Shown here in pieces: positions 34,086 to 43,806 of a stretch of 64,000 bases of DNA; position 1 is the stretch's first letter; every line of letters starts with the position of its first letter. The translations under genes and the position numbers were made by a program. The stretch comes from Bacteroidales bacterium (GTDB taxonomy: Bacteria; Bacteroidota; Bacteroidia; Bacteroidales; P3), in assembly GCA_024400665.1 (NCBI GenBank), contig JAKSML010000002.1, forward strand, positions 1 through 64,000, read 5' to 3'. Below the pieces are notes generated by a model. That model searched no databases. It had not been told where the DNA came from and saw only the letters and a program-made list of their open reading frames with translations.

Positions 34086-36419
34086 TTATTGCACATCCAT
34101 AACCAAACGGATTGCACGACCCCAAAAACGGCTATTGGACACGAGGCTTTCCACGTTATCCTCTGTTCCACCTGCGATAATGTCCATACGGTCGTCACCG
34201 CTCAACTTGACACCGAGGTAGTAAGCCAAGTCGCTGCCAGCGGGCGAAGCCGAGTAGTATCGGATGCACTGACCCCAGCCGTTACCGTCCGTGCCAGTGG
34301 TGGGATTATTCAGACCGCCGCAATAGCGGATGTCATATCCGTTGCGCTGGCCTACGCAAGGCAGGAAGACGAAACCCGCCATCTCAAGCCTGCGGAACTC
34401 GTTATTCATGCTGAGGGGACAATTGGGGTCATCAAGGTCATAATCCACATCATCGCCTCTTTCTGCTCTACAGAATGTATAGTTGGGTACATCGGTGCTT
34501 TCTTCATTTATCCAATCAATACTATTTCTTCCATCTTCTTTGAGAAGTGTATTGATATATTTGGGGCGGGGAACACCAGCAGGCCAAGTGTAATGATCGG
34601 GGAAGATGAGCAACCCAGGAACACCAGCCACCATAACGAGGGCCCAGCGTGCACCTTCATTATTGCTGCCGACAAAGCTTCCACCATTGAAAGGCGTGCC
34701 ATCGAGAGGCTGTGCGTCGTCATATTGACCACCTGCCGAAGCAGCTCTACGGTCCATAAGCAAGTAGTGCCACTCGCCTTCGGCTCCACCAGTGAGGGTG
34801 CGCCACTGATTAGGCACGCTGGTGCCATTATAGATGGGATTGGAACCCCATTCGGTATAGGATCCGCCCACTAATGGCGAACCGTTGTTGACGTTGTTGA
34901 CGAAAGTTCGTCCAAAATTGCTATAACCTTCACCACCATTACTCCAGCAGTACAGTTCCCATGCGTCCTCTGTCTGCTTGGGTGTGCTCTCCCTACTCGT
35001 GTTGTAACTTACATTTCGAGCAATATCACCATACCAATCATAGGGATTTACATAGGTTGCTGACCCATCGAGATATTTATCTGCGTTAGCACCGCCGTTG
35101 TAGCCGTATGGGTCGGTGCCCGTAGCGAAGTTGTCGAATTGCTCGTAAGCGATGTACCACTGTGTTCCAGCAGGCTCGCCAGGTTCGTTAGCCCAAGGTG
35201 AGCCGAGATAGGGAGCATACCACAAGTTGCCGTGGGCAAAATAGACATGGTGGTTGGGGCTGACAGAGAATTCACCAGGCACGGTTCCCGGAGGAGTTAC
35301 AAATTCGGGGTCGTGGAATTCGATTCGAGAGAATTTGCTGCGCTGAATGACAAATTCATGACCCGCTTCCAGCCTCAGCTTCTTAACGAACTGTGTGCCG
35401 TCTTCAGAATAGGCAACGATATAGAAAGATTCATATTCACCCACAGGGAGTGTGATATAGAAGTTTTCTCCGTTGGTGATGTCAACGCCAATGCTCCCAT
35501 CAGGGTTTATATTATTGGTGCAGTCGAGGGTGACAGTGTTCCAATTTTCATTTTGGGCGGTAACATCGCCGCGGTCTCTTGTCTCAAGATAGTCGTGATT
35601 ACGGTTGTAGATATCTGTTTCACCATCAGCGATAACCATTCCATCGTTGATGGGGAACTGACCCGAAATCATCTGGTTGTCGGTAACAAGTTCAAGATGG
35701 GTGATTTTAACGCCTTCTTGTTGGAAATAGAGTTCAAGGCCGCCGCACATATTGTAGAACTGGAGGTCGCGGGTGGCACCTTCTGTTTCTGCCATCATGG
35801 GAGACTGACGCATGCTCAAATCCTTATACAGCTGCGTGGTTGGGAGTGTCATCGTAGTTGCAATCTCGGTGGTTCCATAAATTGGCTCAATAATTCTATT
35901 GTAATAGGTGGCACGATTGGCATCGGTGACCGTGGTTGCATTTCTCCAAGCAGTACCAGACCCAATTCGTCTTACTCGGTTTCTATACGTACCTGTACCT
36001 TGTTCCCATCCATCTTTGATTTCCCAACGTTCACTCGTGGCGACATCAACAAAATCGGCGGGATAGAATGCTTTATACTTTGAACCGGTTACGCATGAAC
36101 CGTTGGAAAGATCGAACTGGGCTTTTGTGCCTCCTTGGGTGACATCGGTTGCTGAGTACTCGGCCATGTCGTATATTGGGTTGTTATCGGCATCCGTGCC
36201 AATTTGGGCATAGACAATGATTTCTTCGGGATAGGCGTCTAAGTCGAGATCCCATTTGAGGCTGAGGTCATCATCGCTAACTAAGTGGGTCTTAGTGTTA
36301 GACTGCTCAATCCTGCCTCGAAACGCATCTTTGCAAAGGGTTGCTGCGTCTTCTTTTTTACAAGAAGTGGCCACCATGGCAAGCATGGCAAGCATTAAAA
36401 TTAAAATATTTCTCTTCAT
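34086..36419 (-). CDS. Large surface lipoprotein A of a divergent paralogous pair
   Basis: 777 residues with a lipoprotein signal ('LAMVATSC'). The N-terminal half resembles fimbrillin-like Bacteroidales lipoproteins ('TKTHLVSDDDLSLKWD', 'YNMCGGLELYF'). The C-terminal half has a motif set shared with the protein at 37543-39810: 'FSVSPNHHVYFAHGNLWY', 'ELYCWSNGGEGY', 'NQWRTL', 'EWHYLLMDRR', 'VPGLLIFPDHYTWP' and 'FWGRAIRLVMD'. That module is common in predicted surface proteins of Bacteroidales and has no defined function. The ATG at 36419 is preferred to 36434, because its first 13 nt (ATGAAGAGAAATA) match the start of the paralogue. It follows the short peptide gene 36458-36658 by 38 nt. Confidence 0.8.
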   Translation of the reverse strand: MKRNILILMLAMLAMVATSCKKEDAATLCKDAFRGRIEQSNTKTHLVSDDDLSLKWDLDLDAYPEEIIVYAQIGTDADNNPIYDMAEYSATDVTQGGTKAQFDLSNGSCVTGSKYKAFYPADFVDVATSERWEIKDGWEQGTGTYRNRVRRIGSGTAWRNATTVTDANRATYYNRIIEPIYGTTEIATTMTLPTTQLYKDLSMRQSPMMAETEGATRDLQFYNMCGGLELYFQQEGVKITHLELVTDNQMISGQFPINDGMVIADGETDIYNRNHDYLETRDRGDVTAQNENWNTVTLDCTNNINPDGSIGVDITNGENFYITLPVGEYESFYIVAYSEDGTQFVKKLRLEAGHEFVIQRSKFSRIEFHDPEFVTPPGTVPGEFSVSPNHHVYFAHGNLWYAPYLGSPWANEPGEPAGTQWYIAYEQFDNFATGTDPYGYNGGANADKYLDGSATYVNPYDWYGDIARNVSYNTSRESTPKQTEDAWELYCWSNGGEGYSNFGRTFVNNVNNGSPLVGGSYTEWGSNPIYNGTSVPNQWRTLTGGAEGEWHYLLMDRRAASAGGQYDDAQPLDGTPFNGGSFVGSNNEGARWALVMVAGVPGLLIFPDHYTWPAGVPRPKYINTLLKEDGRNSIDWINEESTDVPNYTFCRAERGDDVDYDLDDPNCPLSMNNEFRRLEMAGFVFLPCVGQRNGYDIRYCGGLNNPTTGTDGNGWGQCIRYYSASPAGSDLAYYLGVKLSGDDRMDIIAGGTEDNVESLVSNSRFWGRAIRLVMDVQ

Positions 36420-36457
36420 GTTATTATTATGCAATAAAAAAGTATTACTCCAAAACG

Positions 36458-36658
36458 TTATTCGGTAGTGCTTCCTGTTTCATCAATCCAATGAGGATCT
36501 GGATCAAGGCGATCCCAGCTTTCCAATGAATTGTTGGATGTCATAAAACACGGGTCTTCAGGATGGAAATCGGGGCTTGACTGAAAGCCCTGTTCCACTT
36601 GGAATTTGACTGACTTTACGCGAGGTTCGACGTAAAGCTTCTTTTTGATTTGTTGCAT
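36458..36658 (-). CDS. Short peptide upstream of lipoprotein A
   Basis: 66 residues, beginning MQQIKKKLYVEPRVKSV, with an acidic, Pro/Asp-rich second half and no signal peptide. The first 23 residues are nearly identical to those of the peptide at 37366-37533, while the rest differs. Such 50-70 residue peptides with a 'Y-V-E-P...V...Q-V/A-E' start are common ahead of surface-protein genes in Bacteroidales; function unknown. It is probably co-transcribed with lipoprotein A. Confidence 0.75.
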   Translation of the reverse strand: MQQIKKKLYVEPRVKSVKFQVEQGFQSSPDFHPEDPCFMTSNNSLESWDRLDPDPHWIDETGSTTE

Positions 36659-36687
36659 GATGCTTGTTCTTTCCTTTTTTGTTATTA
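36594..36687 (-). repeat. Left arm of a 94-bp inverted repeat
   Basis: Covers the first 22 codons of the minus-strand short peptide and 29 nt of its leader. It pairs with 37337-37430 with only about three mismatches, including the non-coding AATAACAAAAAAGG part, so the similarity is not only due to coding constraint. Confidence 0.85.
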
Positions 36688-37336
36688 GACTTTTTTTATT
36701 TCAACATATATTAAATTCAATACGACACTTCTGTCGTATCGAATTCGACCATTGACAGCCTGTCAAAAAGCACTTCAGACCTCTACTCTCACACCGCCAC
36801 ACTCTGGGTCCGACCTACCTTTTTTTAGACTTTTGTGGTGCAAAAGTACAACTTTTTTCCGATATAGTATATATAAAAAAGTTATTATTTGTTAATAAAA
36901 AAAACAAGTGCTCATACATAACAAGTTACACTCCATGTGTCAGAGAGTTATAAAGTATTTTTAACATTTAGGACGGCATCAAAAATGGCATTCCGAAGCT
37001 CCCATTTCGCGTTTTTGCCATAACGATTGCCTCTAATTACTTATATTATCTATAACTATTAATAAGTCACAAAAATAAGTGCGTTTTTCCTTTTATTCTC
37101 ACCCTCAAAATGCGATTTTTCATTCGTTGTATCATGTTGTGTATTATTGCCATCAAGCTACATTTGTGCTTTTGCACCACAAAAGTTTAGGAAATGCCTG
37201 TACCATGATGAGGCGCAGCGGCCAACGCTAACCCAAAAAGGAACGGCTTTTTCTAAGACGCTGAAATCAGAATTCTGCACGGCAGGAATGCCGTAACGGA
37301 TTCTAATATGTATTGAAATAATAAAATAAAATAGAA
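36688..37336. promoter_or_regulatory. Divergent promoter region between the two lipoprotein units
   Basis: 649 nt between the inverted-repeat arms. TACTTTTG on the minus strand (36841-36848) and TGCTTTTG on the plus strand (37167-37174) are each followed by CACCACAAAAGT and are likely -7 regions for the two units; the plus-strand one departs from consensus at its second base. The 18-nt word containing TTTTGCACCACAAAAG thus forms an inner inverted repeat (36829-36846 with 37169-37186). Leaders of about 175-185 nt would precede the short peptides. Confidence 0.6.
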
Positions 37337-37430
37337 TAATAACAAAAAAGGAAAGAACAAGCATCATGCAACAGATCAAAAAGAAACTTTACGTCGAACC
37401 TCGCGTAAAGTCAGTCAAATTCCAAGTAGA
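37337..37430 (+). repeat. Right arm of the 94-bp inverted repeat
   Basis: Mirror of 36594-36687. It covers the leader from AATAACAAAAAAGG and the first 22 codons of the plus-strand short peptide. Confidence 0.85.
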
Positions 37431-37533
37431 AAGCGGTTTCCAGTGCAGTGTGGATGATTGCACCGGACAAGAAATGAAGTCCATGGTGGAGAATTATCAA
37501 CTGAATACCACCGACACTGTGAGGTTCTTTTAA
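37366..37533 (+). CDS. Short peptide upstream of lipoprotein B
   Basis: 55 residues starting MQQIKKKLYVEPRVKSV, then 'ESGFQCSVDDCTGQEM', ending 'TDTVRFF'. The N-terminal part matches the minus-strand peptide at 36458-36658; the C-terminal part is different and has two cysteines. The near-identical leader and start, and the lipoprotein gene 10 nt downstream, support that it is translated. Function unknown. Confidence 0.75.
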   Translation: MQQIKKKLYVEPRVKSVKFQVESGFQCSVDDCTGQEMKSMVENYQLNTTDTVRFF

Positions 37534-37542
37534 TAACGTAGT

Positions 37543-39810
37543 ATGAAGAGAAATAGAGAAATGATTATGAAAAAGAAGGCTTTATGTTTAATTAGTTTGG
37601 CCATGATAGGTCTGGCCATGACATCGTGTCAGAAAGAAGAATGGGCTGACGACACCCTCCTCTGCTCATTTGAGAACAACGATCCCAAGACGCACCTCGC
37701 CGAAGGCTCTGACCATAAATACATCACCAATAAATGGGACAACACCGATGCCCTTAACCCCGAGCAGATTATGGTGGTCTATCCGACAAATGCGCCCACT
37801 AGAAGTTCTAACGGTACAACCACTGGGGCGACCCTTAACACGACTCATGTCCCATACACGGCTATTGATGTCCGCAACGACGGAAAACAAGCCGAGTTTG
37901 GCCATGATGCCAGTACGACGGTGAATTTTAATAATATGAACACCGTACACGGCCAAGTTGAGCTGTATTATCCTGCAGCAAACTTCGTCAGCTGCACGAA
38001 TAAGGTGGACGTGACCCGCAGTGGAACCTCCAACAACCGTAAGTATACTTACGCTAACTATACTACCAGTGCCAGAAGAGTCAAGCTGAACTATTACCAA
38101 AACAAGAACAATAGCTATAGTCATGACACAAGAGACTGGCCCATGTACGGCACTGTGTCAGAGACCACTGATGGCGGCTGCCGTCTTGCTACCTTGTACA
38201 ACCTTTGCGGTGGTCTGCGTTTGCAGCTGAAGTCGGACGACCCCAATGCCGCTATCACCAAGATTACGGTGTGGACTGACAACCAGCCCTTGGTCGGTGA
38301 ATTTATCTTGAACACGACATCCTCTACCTATGAAGGGCATAACACTGGCGAGACGCATCTGAGCATTCAGACTTCACAGGCTGTTACCAGCACTGGTGCC
38401 GACAATAGCAACAAAAACCGTATCATCTATCAGCCCGCTAATGACATCGTGGCTCTTAGCGCTACCGACTATACCGATTTCGATATCTGCATGCCAGTCG
38501 GCGACTACACCAGCCTTCACATCCGCTTTGAAGGCGTGGATGGTAAGTATTGCGTCAAAACGCTCAACCAAAGCCAGCTCAGAATCAAACGCGACGAGTT
38601 GCGCCTCATCCAATTCGACCTCGACTTCACGACTCCTGAGGGTGCAGTGTTCGCCTACTATTCCGTCTCTCCCACCAAGAGCGTCTATTTCGCCAAAGGC
38701 AACCTGAGATATGATGGAACCAACCACACCCATGGTGGCACATGGTACTTCGCTGAACATCAGTACGACATGCTCACGAGTGTTTCTGACATAATGAACT
38801 CAAGCACTGGCGCATACGGACGCTATAGAGCTGGGGACGGACTTGTGAGACACTGGATGGATGGCGATGGTCAGGTCCACAATGGTACTACTTGGACATA
38901 CGGTGCCAATCAAAACCGTGGCGGTGCACGACACACCTACTACGACAATACCAACAATAACACATGGGAGCTTTTCGGTTGGAGCAGCGGAGCACAGGAC
39001 CACTATGGCGTAGCTACTGAGCGAGGAAGTGGCTCGGGCACCGCCCAGAACGGCTACTATAACAATCAGGGTAAGGCTGGCTTCGTAGATTGGGGCACAC
39101 TGCCTATCCAAAACGGCGGCAACCAGCCCTATCAGTGGCGCACCTTGGTGGGTGGCACCTATGTGCCCGGCCGCGAAAACTATGGCGAATGGGACTACTT
39201 GTTGAACTATCGTATTCGTGATGGTAAGATTGTGTATAACCTGCCTTCAGACTATCATGGCCTCAACGGCCAGACCAAAGCCAGCTGGGCTATTGTGCGT
39301 GTGAATCATGTTCCGGGCATCCTGCTCTTCTCCGACCGATTCAACTGGGCCGAGACGGGTTTGTCATCTACTTTGATTCCTCCCTACCTGAATGTGAACC
39401 CCGACAACTGGACTGACGATAATATCATCGACTATACATACGAGCAGTTTGCCGCACTGGAGCCCACTCAGCACACGGGCTGGGGCTGTACTTTCCTGCC
39501 TGCCGCTGGCTCGCGCGAGGGCTACTCCACCGAACAGGTCTGCTTCCTGCTGAGATATTGGCTGGCATCAGAACCCGACGAAACTAATGCCGCTCTCTAT
39601 ATCGGCCTTAACGACCAGAGTGGCGGAGACCGCGACGATGTGCCCACCGACTCTACCCACAACCTCTACTGGGGACGTGCCGTCCGTCTGGCTATGGATG
39701 CTGTGCCTTGGGACACCCGCGGAACTGACAACCCCTGGATTGAGAAGGGCGGAAATGGCTCTAAAGGCGTTGCCACCAAGGCTAAAGCAATTCTCCGCAA
39801 GAGTTTCTAA
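37543..39810 (+). CDS. Large surface lipoprotein B of the divergent pair
   Basis: 755 residues with a lipoprotein signal ('LAMTSCQKE'). The N-terminal half is fimbrillin-like ('NDPKTHLAEGSDHKYIT', 'LYNLCGGLRLQLKS'); the C-terminal half repeats the module of lipoprotein A: 'YSVSPTKSVYFAKGNLRY', 'ELFGWSSGAQDHYG', 'PYQWRTLVGG', 'EWDYLLNYRIRDG', 'VPGILLFSDRFNWA' and 'YWGRAVRLAMDA'. It is transcribed with the short peptide 37366-37533. The start at 37543 (ATGAAGAGAAATA) matches that of lipoprotein A; 37567 is an alternative that gives a shorter signal peptide. No T9SS domain; it is probably outer-membrane anchored by lipid. Confidence 0.8.
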   Translation: MKRNREMIMKKKALCLISLAMIGLAMTSCQKEEWADDTLLCSFENNDPKTHLAEGSDHKYITNKWDNTDALNPEQIMVVYPTNAPTRSSNGTTTGATLNTTHVPYTAIDVRNDGKQAEFGHDASTTVNFNNMNTVHGQVELYYPAANFVSCTNKVDVTRSGTSNNRKYTYANYTTSARRVKLNYYQNKNNSYSHDTRDWPMYGTVSETTDGGCRLATLYNLCGGLRLQLKSDDPNAAITKITVWTDNQPLVGEFILNTTSSTYEGHNTGETHLSIQTSQAVTSTGADNSNKNRIIYQPANDIVALSATDYTDFDICMPVGDYTSLHIRFEGVDGKYCVKTLNQSQLRIKRDELRLIQFDLDFTTPEGAVFAYYSVSPTKSVYFAKGNLRYDGTNHTHGGTWYFAEHQYDMLTSVSDIMNSSTGAYGRYRAGDGLVRHWMDGDGQVHNGTTWTYGANQNRGGARHTYYDNTNNNTWELFGWSSGAQDHYGVATERGSGSGTAQNGYYNNQGKAGFVDWGTLPIQNGGNQPYQWRTLVGGTYVPGRENYGEWDYLLNYRIRDGKIVYNLPSDYHGLNGQTKASWAIVRVNHVPGILLFSDRFNWAETGLSSTLIPPYLNVNPDNWTDDNIIDYTYEQFAALEPTQHTGWGCTFLPAAGSREGYSTEQVCFLLRYWLASEPDETNAALYIGLNDQSGGDRDDVPTDSTHNLYWGRAVRLAMDAVPWDTRGTDNPWIEKGGNGSKGVATKAKAILRKSF

Positions 39811-39839
39811 TTTGTGATTCCTCAACTTTATTCTATACC

Positions 39840-39870
39840 GAAGGGGGCAGTTTGTGACTGCCCCCTTTCG
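39840..39870 (+). terminator. Terminator hairpin after lipoprotein B
   Basis: GGGGGCAGT and ACTGCCCCC pair around TTGTG, followed by TTTCGTTGT. A strong stem with a modest T-stretch. Confidence 0.8.
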
Positions 39871-39991
39871 TTGTCTTACAGAGGGGAGGTGAAGGTGTCG
39901 TGGGGGCGGTTTTGGCACTCTTTTTTCAGACAGCGGTAATTGGCTGAGGGACAGCGGTGTTGCAGTTTTTAAGATTTTTTTTCTCGCTATG

Positions 39992-40017
39992 TGAAAAAAA
40001 AGTCGTATCTTTACAGC
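39992..40017 (+). promoter_or_regulatory. Promoter of recJ
   Basis: An A-tract and GTCGTATCTTTACAGCC; TATCTTTA at 40006-40013 is the -7 element. Nearly the same core as the sensor-kinase promoter at 9071-9098. The start would be near 40020, giving a leader of only about 7 nt. Confidence 0.65.
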
Positions 40018-40026
40018 CAGAAAAAA

Positions 40027-41901
40027 ATGAAAAATAAACGTTGGATATTAAGGAAAGATTATGATATAGAGGTAGTTGACAATCTTGCGGAAGCCATCGG
40101 AGTTGACAAAATTATTGCTACGTTGCTTGTGGAACGCGGCATTACGACATTTGAGGAGGCCCGACGTTTTTTCCGCCCCAGTCTGGACCAACTGCATGAT
40201 CCTTTCCTGATGAAGGACATGGACCGCGCTATAGCCCGTATCAACGAAGCAGTGCGGCGTCGTGAACGCATACTGGTGTATGGCGATTACGACGTGGACG
40301 GCACGTCTGCCGTCGCTTTGGTGTATTCGTACTTACAGTCGTTTCACCGCAATATCGATTTCTACATCCCCGACCGCGACAGCGAGGGCTACGGCATCTC
40401 GTTCCAGGGCATCAACTATGCCAAGGAGACGGGGGTGAAGCTGGTCATCGCCCTCGACTGCGGCATCAAGGCCATGGAGCAGGTGGAGTATGCCTCGCAG
40501 CAGGGCATCGACTTCATCATCGGCGACCACCATCTGCCCGACGGCGAGAACATACCGCAGGCGGTGGCAGTGCTCGACCCCAAGCGTCTGGACTGCCCCT
40601 ACCCCTACAAGGAGCTCTCGGGCTGCGGCATCGGCTTCAAGATTGTGGAGGCCCACCAGGAGCAGCGCCGAGGCGTGCGCCTCTGCGACAACCCCGAGCA
40701 CCTCGACGAGCAGATGCGCCAGCGCAGGGACGACCTGCAGCTGAACCTGCTCAAGTATCTCGACCTAGTGGCGGTGAGCATTGCCTCGGACATCGTGCCC
40801 ATCATGGGCGAGAACCGCGTGCTGGCAGCCTACGGCCTGAAGGTGATCAACACCCATCCCCGCCCGGGTCTCGAAGCCATCCTGACCTACGGCAACATTG
40901 CCCGCCGTCAGGCTGCGCCTGGCCAGACAGGAGCCGATGGTATGAACGAGGCCGGAAACGGAGCCATCCGTCCCGAGGAGAAGTCGTATTTCTGCAAGGA
41001 GCTGAACATAACGGACCTCGTCTTCCTCGTGGGCCCGCGCATCAACGCGGCAGGACGCATCCGCAGCGCCTTCGACTCGGTGCGTCTGCTGCTGAGCGAA
41101 GACCCCGCCCAGGCTGGCGAGCTGGCAGCCGAGATCAACCAGTACAACACGGAGCGCAAGGACCTGGACAGCGCCGCCACCGAGGAGGCCAAACGCCGCA
41201 TAGAGTGCAACCCCGAGCTGAAGAGCCACAAGAGCATCGTGCTCTTTGACGAGAGCTGGCACAAAGGGGTGGTGGGCATCGTGGCATCGCGTCTGGTGGA
41301 GGCGTACTACAAGCCCACTATCATCTTCACCCGCAGCACGGACGACCTCATCACGGGGTCGGCACGCAGCATCAAGGAGTTCGACATCCACACCGCCCTG
41401 GAGCAGTGCAGCGACCTGCTGGAGCACTTCGGCGGCCACAAATGCGCCGCTGGCGTGTCGGTGAAGCCGGAGAACTTCGAGGCCTTCAAGGTGCGCTTCG
41501 AGGAGGTGGTGGAGCAGAACCTCAAGGTCGATAGCATGGTGCCTGAGATTGAGATTGACGCCGAGATCGACTTCGGCCAGCACATCACGCCGAAGTTCCT
41601 GCGCATCCTGAAGCAGTTCAGCCCCTTCGGCCCCGAGAACAACGTGCCGGTGTTCCTCTCGCACGACCTGGTGGATACGGGATATCCCCGCGTGGTGGGC
41701 TCGAACCACCTCAAGTTCAGCGCCATCTCGCTGATGTCGCGTTCCCGCTCCTTCCCCGCCATAGGCTTCCAGCTGGGCGAGCACTACGCCCGCGTGAAGA
41801 AAGGCGACAGCTTCTCGCTCTGCTTCACCCTCGAAGAGAACTACTGGAACGGCCGCACCGACATCCAGCTGAACGTGAAAGACTTACGCTTTGAAGAATA
41901 A
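40027..41901 (+). CDS. recJ: Single-stranded-DNA-specific exonuclease RecJ
   Basis: 624 residues from the ATG at 40027; a GTG at 39991 lies inside the promoter and is rejected. DHH family 5'-3' exonuclease used in recombination and mismatch repair. Motifs: 'ILVYGDYDVDGTSAVAL' (motif I), 'ALDCGIKAMEQV' (II), 'DFIIGDHHLPDGENIP' (DHH, III), 'GPRINAAGRI' and 'HKGVVGIVASRL' with the DHHA1 glycine region 'EHFGGHKCAAGVS'. A Gly/Asn-rich insertion near residues 300-315 is somewhat longer than in typical relatives. Confidence 0.96.
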   Translation: MKNKRWILRKDYDIEVVDNLAEAIGVDKIIATLLVERGITTFEEARRFFRPSLDQLHDPFLMKDMDRAIARINEAVRRRERILVYGDYDVDGTSAVALVYSYLQSFHRNIDFYIPDRDSEGYGISFQGINYAKETGVKLVIALDCGIKAMEQVEYASQQGIDFIIGDHHLPDGENIPQAVAVLDPKRLDCPYPYKELSGCGIGFKIVEAHQEQRRGVRLCDNPEHLDEQMRQRRDDLQLNLLKYLDLVAVSIASDIVPIMGENRVLAAYGLKVINTHPRPGLEAILTYGNIARRQAAPGQTGADGMNEAGNGAIRPEEKSYFCKELNITDLVFLVGPRINAAGRIRSAFDSVRLLLSEDPAQAGELAAEINQYNTERKDLDSAATEEAKRRIECNPELKSHKSIVLFDESWHKGVVGIVASRLVEAYYKPTIIFTRSTDDLITGSARSIKEFDIHTALEQCSDLLEHFGGHKCAAGVSVKPENFEAFKVRFEEVVEQNLKVDSMVPEIEIDAEIDFGQHITPKFLRILKQFSPFGPENNVPVFLSHDLVDTGYPRVVGSNHLKFSAISLMSRSRSFPAIGFQLGEHYARVKKGDSFSLCFTLEENYWNGRTDIQLNVKDLRFEE

Positions 41902-41999
41902 TTGAGAATTGAAAATTGAGAATTGAGAATTGGGCGGGAGCCGTTTTTAGAGCACCCCCCAAATCTCCAAATCTTATAACCCAATATACAGTAAACATT
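41902..41999. repeat. Intergenic ATTGAGAATTG repeat block after recJ
   Basis: Three to four copies of ATTGAGAATTG/ATTGAAAATTG, then GGGCGGGAGCC and CTCCAAATCTT. The same words occur after rsmH (14390-14450), where they have become the end of the coding sequence. Confidence 0.7.
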
Positions 42000-43667
42000 A
42001 TGGCAGATGACAAAAAGATTATATTCTCGATGGTGGGTGTGGGCAAATTGATACCCCCCAGCCGTCAGATTTTGAAAGACATATACCTCTCGTTCTACTA
42101 TGGTGCCAAGATTGGCATCATCGGCCTCAACGGCTCGGGCAAATCCTCGCTGCTGAAGATTATCGCCGGCGTGGATAAGGACTACCAAGGCGAGGTGGTC
42201 TTCGCCCCCGGCTACAGCGTGGGCTACCTGGAGCAGGAGCCTAAGCTGGAGAACGGCAAGACGGTGAAGGAGGTGGTGCAGGAGGCTGTGCAGCCTATCG
42301 TGGATGCCCTCAAGGAATATGAGGAGGTGAACAACGCCTTTGCCGAGCCCGACGCCGACTTTGACAAGCTCTGCGAACGCCAAGGCGAGCTGACCGAGCT
42401 GCTGGACCAGTATGACGCTTGGAACCTCGACAGCCGTCTGGAGCGCGCCATGGACGCCCTCCGCTGTCCCGAAGAGGACCAGCTGGTGGAGAACCTCAGC
42501 GGCGGCGAACGCCGTCGCGTGGCGCTGTGCCGTCTGCTGCTGCAAGAGCCCGACATCCTCCTCCTCGACGAGCCTACCAACCACCTCGACGCCGAGAGCA
42601 TCGAATGGCTGGAGATGCACCTCAGACAGTATAAGGGCACCGTCATCGCCGTGACACACGACCGCTACTTCCTCGACAATGTGGCTGGCTGGATACTGGA
42701 GCTGGACCGCGGCGAAGGCATACCCTGGCAGGGCAACTACAGCAGCTGGCTCGACCAGAAGACGCAGCGCCTGGCTATGGAAGAGAAGCAGGAGAGCAAG
42801 CGTCGCAAGACCTTGCAAAGAGAGCTGGAATGGGTGCGCATGGCACCCAAGGCCCGCCATGCCAAGGGCAAGGCCCGTCTGGCAGCCTACGACCGCATGA
42901 TGAACGAGGATGTGAAGGAGAAGGAGCAGAACCTCGAAATATTCATTCCCAACGGTCCCCGTCTGGGCAACAAGGTGCTCGAAGTGGAGGGGGTGAGCAA
43001 AGCTTTTGGTGACAAGCTGCTCTACGAGAACCTCACCTTCAACCTGCCGCCCGCCGGCATCGTGGGCGTGATAGGCCCCAACGGCTGCGGCAAGACGACG
43101 CTCTTCCGCCTCATCATGGGACTAGAGAAGCCCGACACAGGCACCTTCACGGTTGGCGAGACTGTCAAGATAGGCTATGTGGATCAGCAGCATGTGCAGA
43201 TTGACCCCGAGAAAAGCGTCTATGACGTGGTGAGCGAAGGCAACGAGCTTATCCAGATGGGCGGCCGCATGGTGAATGCCCGCGCCTATATCTCGCGCTT
43301 CAACTTCACCGGCACAGACCAAAGCAAGAAGGCCGGCGTGCTCAGCGGCGGCGAACGCAACCGCCTGCACCTCGCCCTGACACTCAAGAGCGAGGCCAAC
43401 GTGCTGCTCCTCGACGAGCCCACCAATGACATCGACGTGAACACGATGCGTGCCTTGGAGGAAGGCTTGGAGAACTTTGCCGGCTGTGCCGTGGTCATCA
43501 GCCACGACCGCTGGTTCCTCGACCGCATCTGCACCCACATCCTCGCCTTTGAAGGCGACTCGCAGGTCTATTTCTTCGAAGGCTCCTACAGCGAATATGA
43601 GGAGAACCGCAAGAAGCGCCTCGGCGACGACACCCCCCACCGCATCCACTATAAGAAGCTACAGTAG
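42000..43667 (+). CDS. ettA: ABC-F ATPase, EttA-like translation factor
   Basis: 555 residues, exactly the EttA length, from the ATG at 42000. Two ABC domains without membrane segments: Walker A 'GLNGSGKSSLLKIIAG' and 'GPNGCGKTTLFRLIMG', signatures 'LSGGERRRVALCR' and 'LSGGERNRLHLAL', Walker B 'DILLLDEPTNHLD' and 'VLLLDEPTNDID'. The linker 'RHAKGKARLAAYDRM' is typical of EttA, which binds the ribosomal E site and gates the first peptide bond according to energy state. A few ABC-F relatives give antibiotic resistance; length and motifs favour the housekeeping EttA type. Confidence 0.93.
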   Translation: MADDKKIIFSMVGVGKLIPPSRQILKDIYLSFYYGAKIGIIGLNGSGKSSLLKIIAGVDKDYQGEVVFAPGYSVGYLEQEPKLENGKTVKEVVQEAVQPIVDALKEYEEVNNAFAEPDADFDKLCERQGELTELLDQYDAWNLDSRLERAMDALRCPEEDQLVENLSGGERRRVALCRLLLQEPDILLLDEPTNHLDAESIEWLEMHLRQYKGTVIAVTHDRYFLDNVAGWILELDRGEGIPWQGNYSSWLDQKTQRLAMEEKQESKRRKTLQRELEWVRMAPKARHAKGKARLAAYDRMMNEDVKEKEQNLEIFIPNGPRLGNKVLEVEGVSKAFGDKLLYENLTFNLPPAGIVGVIGPNGCGKTTLFRLIMGLEKPDTGTFTVGETVKIGYVDQQHVQIDPEKSVYDVVSEGNELIQMGGRMVNARAYISRFNFTGTDQSKKAGVLSGGERNRLHLALTLKSEANVLLLDEPTNDIDVNTMRALEEGLENFAGCAVVISHDRWFLDRICTHILAFEGDSQVYFFEGSYSEYEENRKKRLGDDTPHRIHYKKLQ

Positions 43668-43806
43668 TGTATTGAGAATTAGGCTGACGCGGTCATTGTA
43701 TTGTCAATTCGCCATTCACTAACTCAGATGCTCAGAGTCTGACAATCTGAACATCTCGTCATCTGAAAGCCCTTTTTATAAATAATACCTATATAATATA
43801 GATGCC

